Positions 62,525 to 64,000 of a stretch of DNA of 64,000 bases are shown here, piece after piece. Each line of letters opens with the position of its first letter. Positions within the stretch are counted from its first letter, which is position 1. The notes under the pieces are model-generated. The model was not told the DNA's origin and did not search any database. It was given only the letters and a program-made list of their open reading frames with translations. A program made the translations under genes and the position numbers. The stretch comes from Methanosarcinales archaeon (lineage in GTDB: Archaea > Halobacteriota > Methanosarcinia > Methanosarcinales > Methanoperedenaceae), in assembly GCA_905339155.1 (NCBI GenBank), contig CAJPFJ010000007.1, forward strand, positions 1 to 64,000, read 5' to 3'.

Positions 62525-63934
62525 ATGTTAGATTATGATGTGATTATCGTTGGAGGAGGAATAAGCGGGCTATTATCAGCCCTGACTCTTTCAAAGCACG
62601 GGAAGAAAGTGCTTGTACTTGAAAAGGAGGATGCCGTAGGTGGCAATTGCAACAGTTACATAGTGGATGGTTTCCAGGTGGACACGGGGCCTCATGCGAT
62701 CACACACCTGCGGGAAGGGCCACTTCGCCGGTTGATGGATGAATATTTCACTTACTTGCCCTTTTTTGTGGATTACGGGCACTATTATGTGCGTACCGAA
62801 AAAGGTCTGACAAAAATCCCATCAAATATAAAAGATTTCGTCACTTTTGATGTACTTCCAAGAAAAGACAGGCTCATGCTTTCACAGGCATTAACAAAAG
62901 CGCTGACCCAGATGACCTTCGGGATGCTGGATGGCGATCAGCCTGTTTACGATTACCTTCCTAAAGGACTTTCCGAGGATACATATGATTTTGTGAATGC
63001 TATAGCATATTTCCTTTCCGGTAAATCCATGAAAGACACATCCGTAAACCGTGTATTATATGGGAGCAGTTTTGTAAGAGACAGTGTTTCCGAGGATGTT
63101 TTTGGGGACGTTGAGGTGGCATCAGGTACTTCTTATGCTTCAATGATAAGTGACAAATTGTCAAAATACCACTTAAGAGATCATCTTACATCCTTGAGCA
63201 GACTTGCCACCAATAAAGTATCTTATGCGCAGGCTTATCCTCGCGGGGGATTGAGATCACTGTTAAAAGCTGTATTATATTCGATGCCTGAGACAGTGCA
63301 AATAAAAACATGTTCAAGAGTGAGCAAAATATTGACAGATGGTGAAAAAGCGATCGGTGTTGCTAACGATACTGATTCTTATTCTTCGGATATAGTCGTT
63401 TATACGGGTTTTGTAAAAAGCCTTCCTTGCCTTATCGAATTACCATCGGATTATATAAAGAAACTTTCAACGATAGACCAGACCCTGAGCCTCACGGTCT
63501 GGCTTGGATTGAAAGAAAAAATGAAAGAATTTGATTATACAGGCTCTGAGGTCTGGTTCAAGGGTGGCGCATACTGGGCGATGCCCATCAGTAATTACGA
63601 TGCGAGCATTGCGCCTAAAGGTAAGCAGCTTGTGGGATTTACATTTGTAATTGATGATAAAAATAACATCGAAAACGAGAAGAAAAAAGCGCTGGAATTG
63701 ATCAGGAGGGCAGTACCTGATATAGAAAATAAGATCGAAATGACACATTACCAGTTGACAATACCCGAAAAAGCTGCTGTGACAATTAACGGATTTTTTA
63801 CAGGAACACGTTCACCGGTCAAGAATCTCTATCTGGCAGGGACTGACACCGATAGCCGCAGCATGGGAGTAACAAGGGCGGCATATTCTGTTCTTGAGAT
63901 GCTAAAAGCCATGAAAGAGGATAAGATTCTCTGA
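62525..63934 (+). CDS. CrtI-like FAD-dependent oxidoreductase / desaturase
   Basis: A 469-residue flavoprotein. N-terminal DVIIVGGGISGLLSAL and VLEKEDAVGGNCNSY bind FAD; FQVDTGPHAITHLREGP follows as in phytoene desaturase-like enzymes; C-terminal NLYLAGTDTDSRSMGVTRAA is the second FAD motif. In archaea such enzymes act on carotenoid, quinone or polyprenyl chains. It follows the PHP gene with its own promoter region. Confidence 0.87.
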   Translation: MLDYDVIIVGGGISGLLSALTLSKHGKKVLVLEKEDAVGGNCNSYIVDGFQVDTGPHAITHLREGPLRRLMDEYFTYLPFFVDYGHYYVRTEKGLTKIPSNIKDFVTFDVLPRKDRLMLSQALTKALTQMTFGMLDGDQPVYDYLPKGLSEDTYDFVNAIAYFLSGKSMKDTSVNRVLYGSSFVRDSVSEDVFGDVEVASGTSYASMISDKLSKYHLRDHLTSLSRLATNKVSYAQAYPRGGLRSLLKAVLYSMPETVQIKTCSRVSKILTDGEKAIGVANDTDSYSSDIVVYTGFVKSLPCLIELPSDYIKKLSTIDQTLSLTVWLGLKEKMKEFDYTGSEVWFKGGAYWAMPISNYDASIAPKGKQLVGFTFVIDDKNNIENEKKKALELIRRAVPDIENKIEMTHYQLTIPEKAAVTINGFFTGTRSPVKNLYLAGTDTDSRSMGVTRAAYSVLEMLKAMKEDKIL

Positions 63935-63935
63935 T

Positions 63936-63975
63936 TTTTTTAGTTTTTATCTTGTTTTTTCCTGTTTTTTAAATA
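63936..63975 (+). terminator. Oligo-T terminator after the CrtI-like gene
   Basis: Several T5-T6 runs (TTTTTTAGTTTTTATC, GTTTTTTCC, GTTTTTTAAA) follow the stop codon within 40 bases. Archaeal RNA polymerase terminates on such runs without a hairpin. The last 25 bases of the window hold nothing else recognisable. Confidence 0.55.
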
Positions 63976-64000
63976 ATCCGAAAAACCTGAATTCAGGACG

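Noticed and set aside
1-64000. CRISPR array
   Set aside because: No series of regularly spaced identical 25-37 base repeats was seen; the repeats found are promoter elements, operators and one 33-base duplication.

Overview
The window is a contiguous piece of a euryarchaeal chromosome. The archaeal order rps13-rps4-rps11-rpoD, a methanogenesis marker 8 protein, a homoaconitase pair of the coenzyme B pathway, and an S-layer protein of the Methanosarcinales duplication-domain type together point to a Methanosarcinales-related methanogen or ANME archaeon. 'Candidatus Methanoperedens' is my best guess, by inference only. TATA boxes close to start codons and GGAGG-type ribosome binding sites fit this.

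Layout. 1-4.2 kb: end of a VapBC module, a type I modification/specificity pair without a visible HsdR, and a nucleotidyltransferase. 4.2-13.9 kb: housekeeping core (SF2 helicase, flavodoxin, HisD, TatC, ThiL, HisA, then rps13-rps4-rps11-rpoD and tRNA-Leu(GAG)). 13.9-18.3 kb: small genes and remnants, two winged-helix paralogs, a NifX-type protein and methanogenesis marker 8. 18.3-35.9 kb: an almost unbroken minus-strand array. It contains two sulfonate/taurine-type ABC importers (three substrate-binding proteins in all), a MOT1-type anion transporter, a DrrAB-type exporter, TusA, three 2-hydroxyacyl-CoA dehydratase/double-cubane family proteins plus a shrunken fourth, their ATPase activator and two tandem MFS transporters. 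36-42.6 kb: Fic protein, homoaconitase, FetAB-like exporter and an S-layer protein. 42.8-45.2 kb: decaying fragments (TusA, 3' half of a tRNA-Leu, PAS protein, PEP-synthase-like pieces) around one intact methyltransferase. 45.3-50 kb: a minus-strand TetR / rifampicin-phosphotransferase-like / radical SAM operon. 50-64 kb: mostly conserved genes (Nif3, YchF-type GTPase, roadblock, MtnA, glycosyltransferase, pirin, HisA-like barrel, DUF1284, MntA with a truncated HEPN partner, a secreted beta-propeller, PHP, CrtI-like oxidoreductase).

The most interesting signal is a shared promoter design. A box GACAACACTTGCTGATTT lies exactly nine bases upstream of a TATATAT box, with a further TTTTCCGAATAAA block and a TTTGCC block upstream. 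It precedes the ABC operon at 20.9 kb, the dehydratase activator operon at 33.3 kb, both MFS genes, the homoaconitase operon and the S-layer gene. Degenerate copies with the same spacing precede both winged-helix genes. This looks like one regulon that joins uptake of an organic anion (possibly a sulfonate), an unassigned ATP-driven double-cubane reductase/dehydratase and thiol-cofactor biosynthesis, with the winged-helix paralogs as candidate regulators. The substrate and the regulator are inferences. The box and its spacing are read directly from the sequence.
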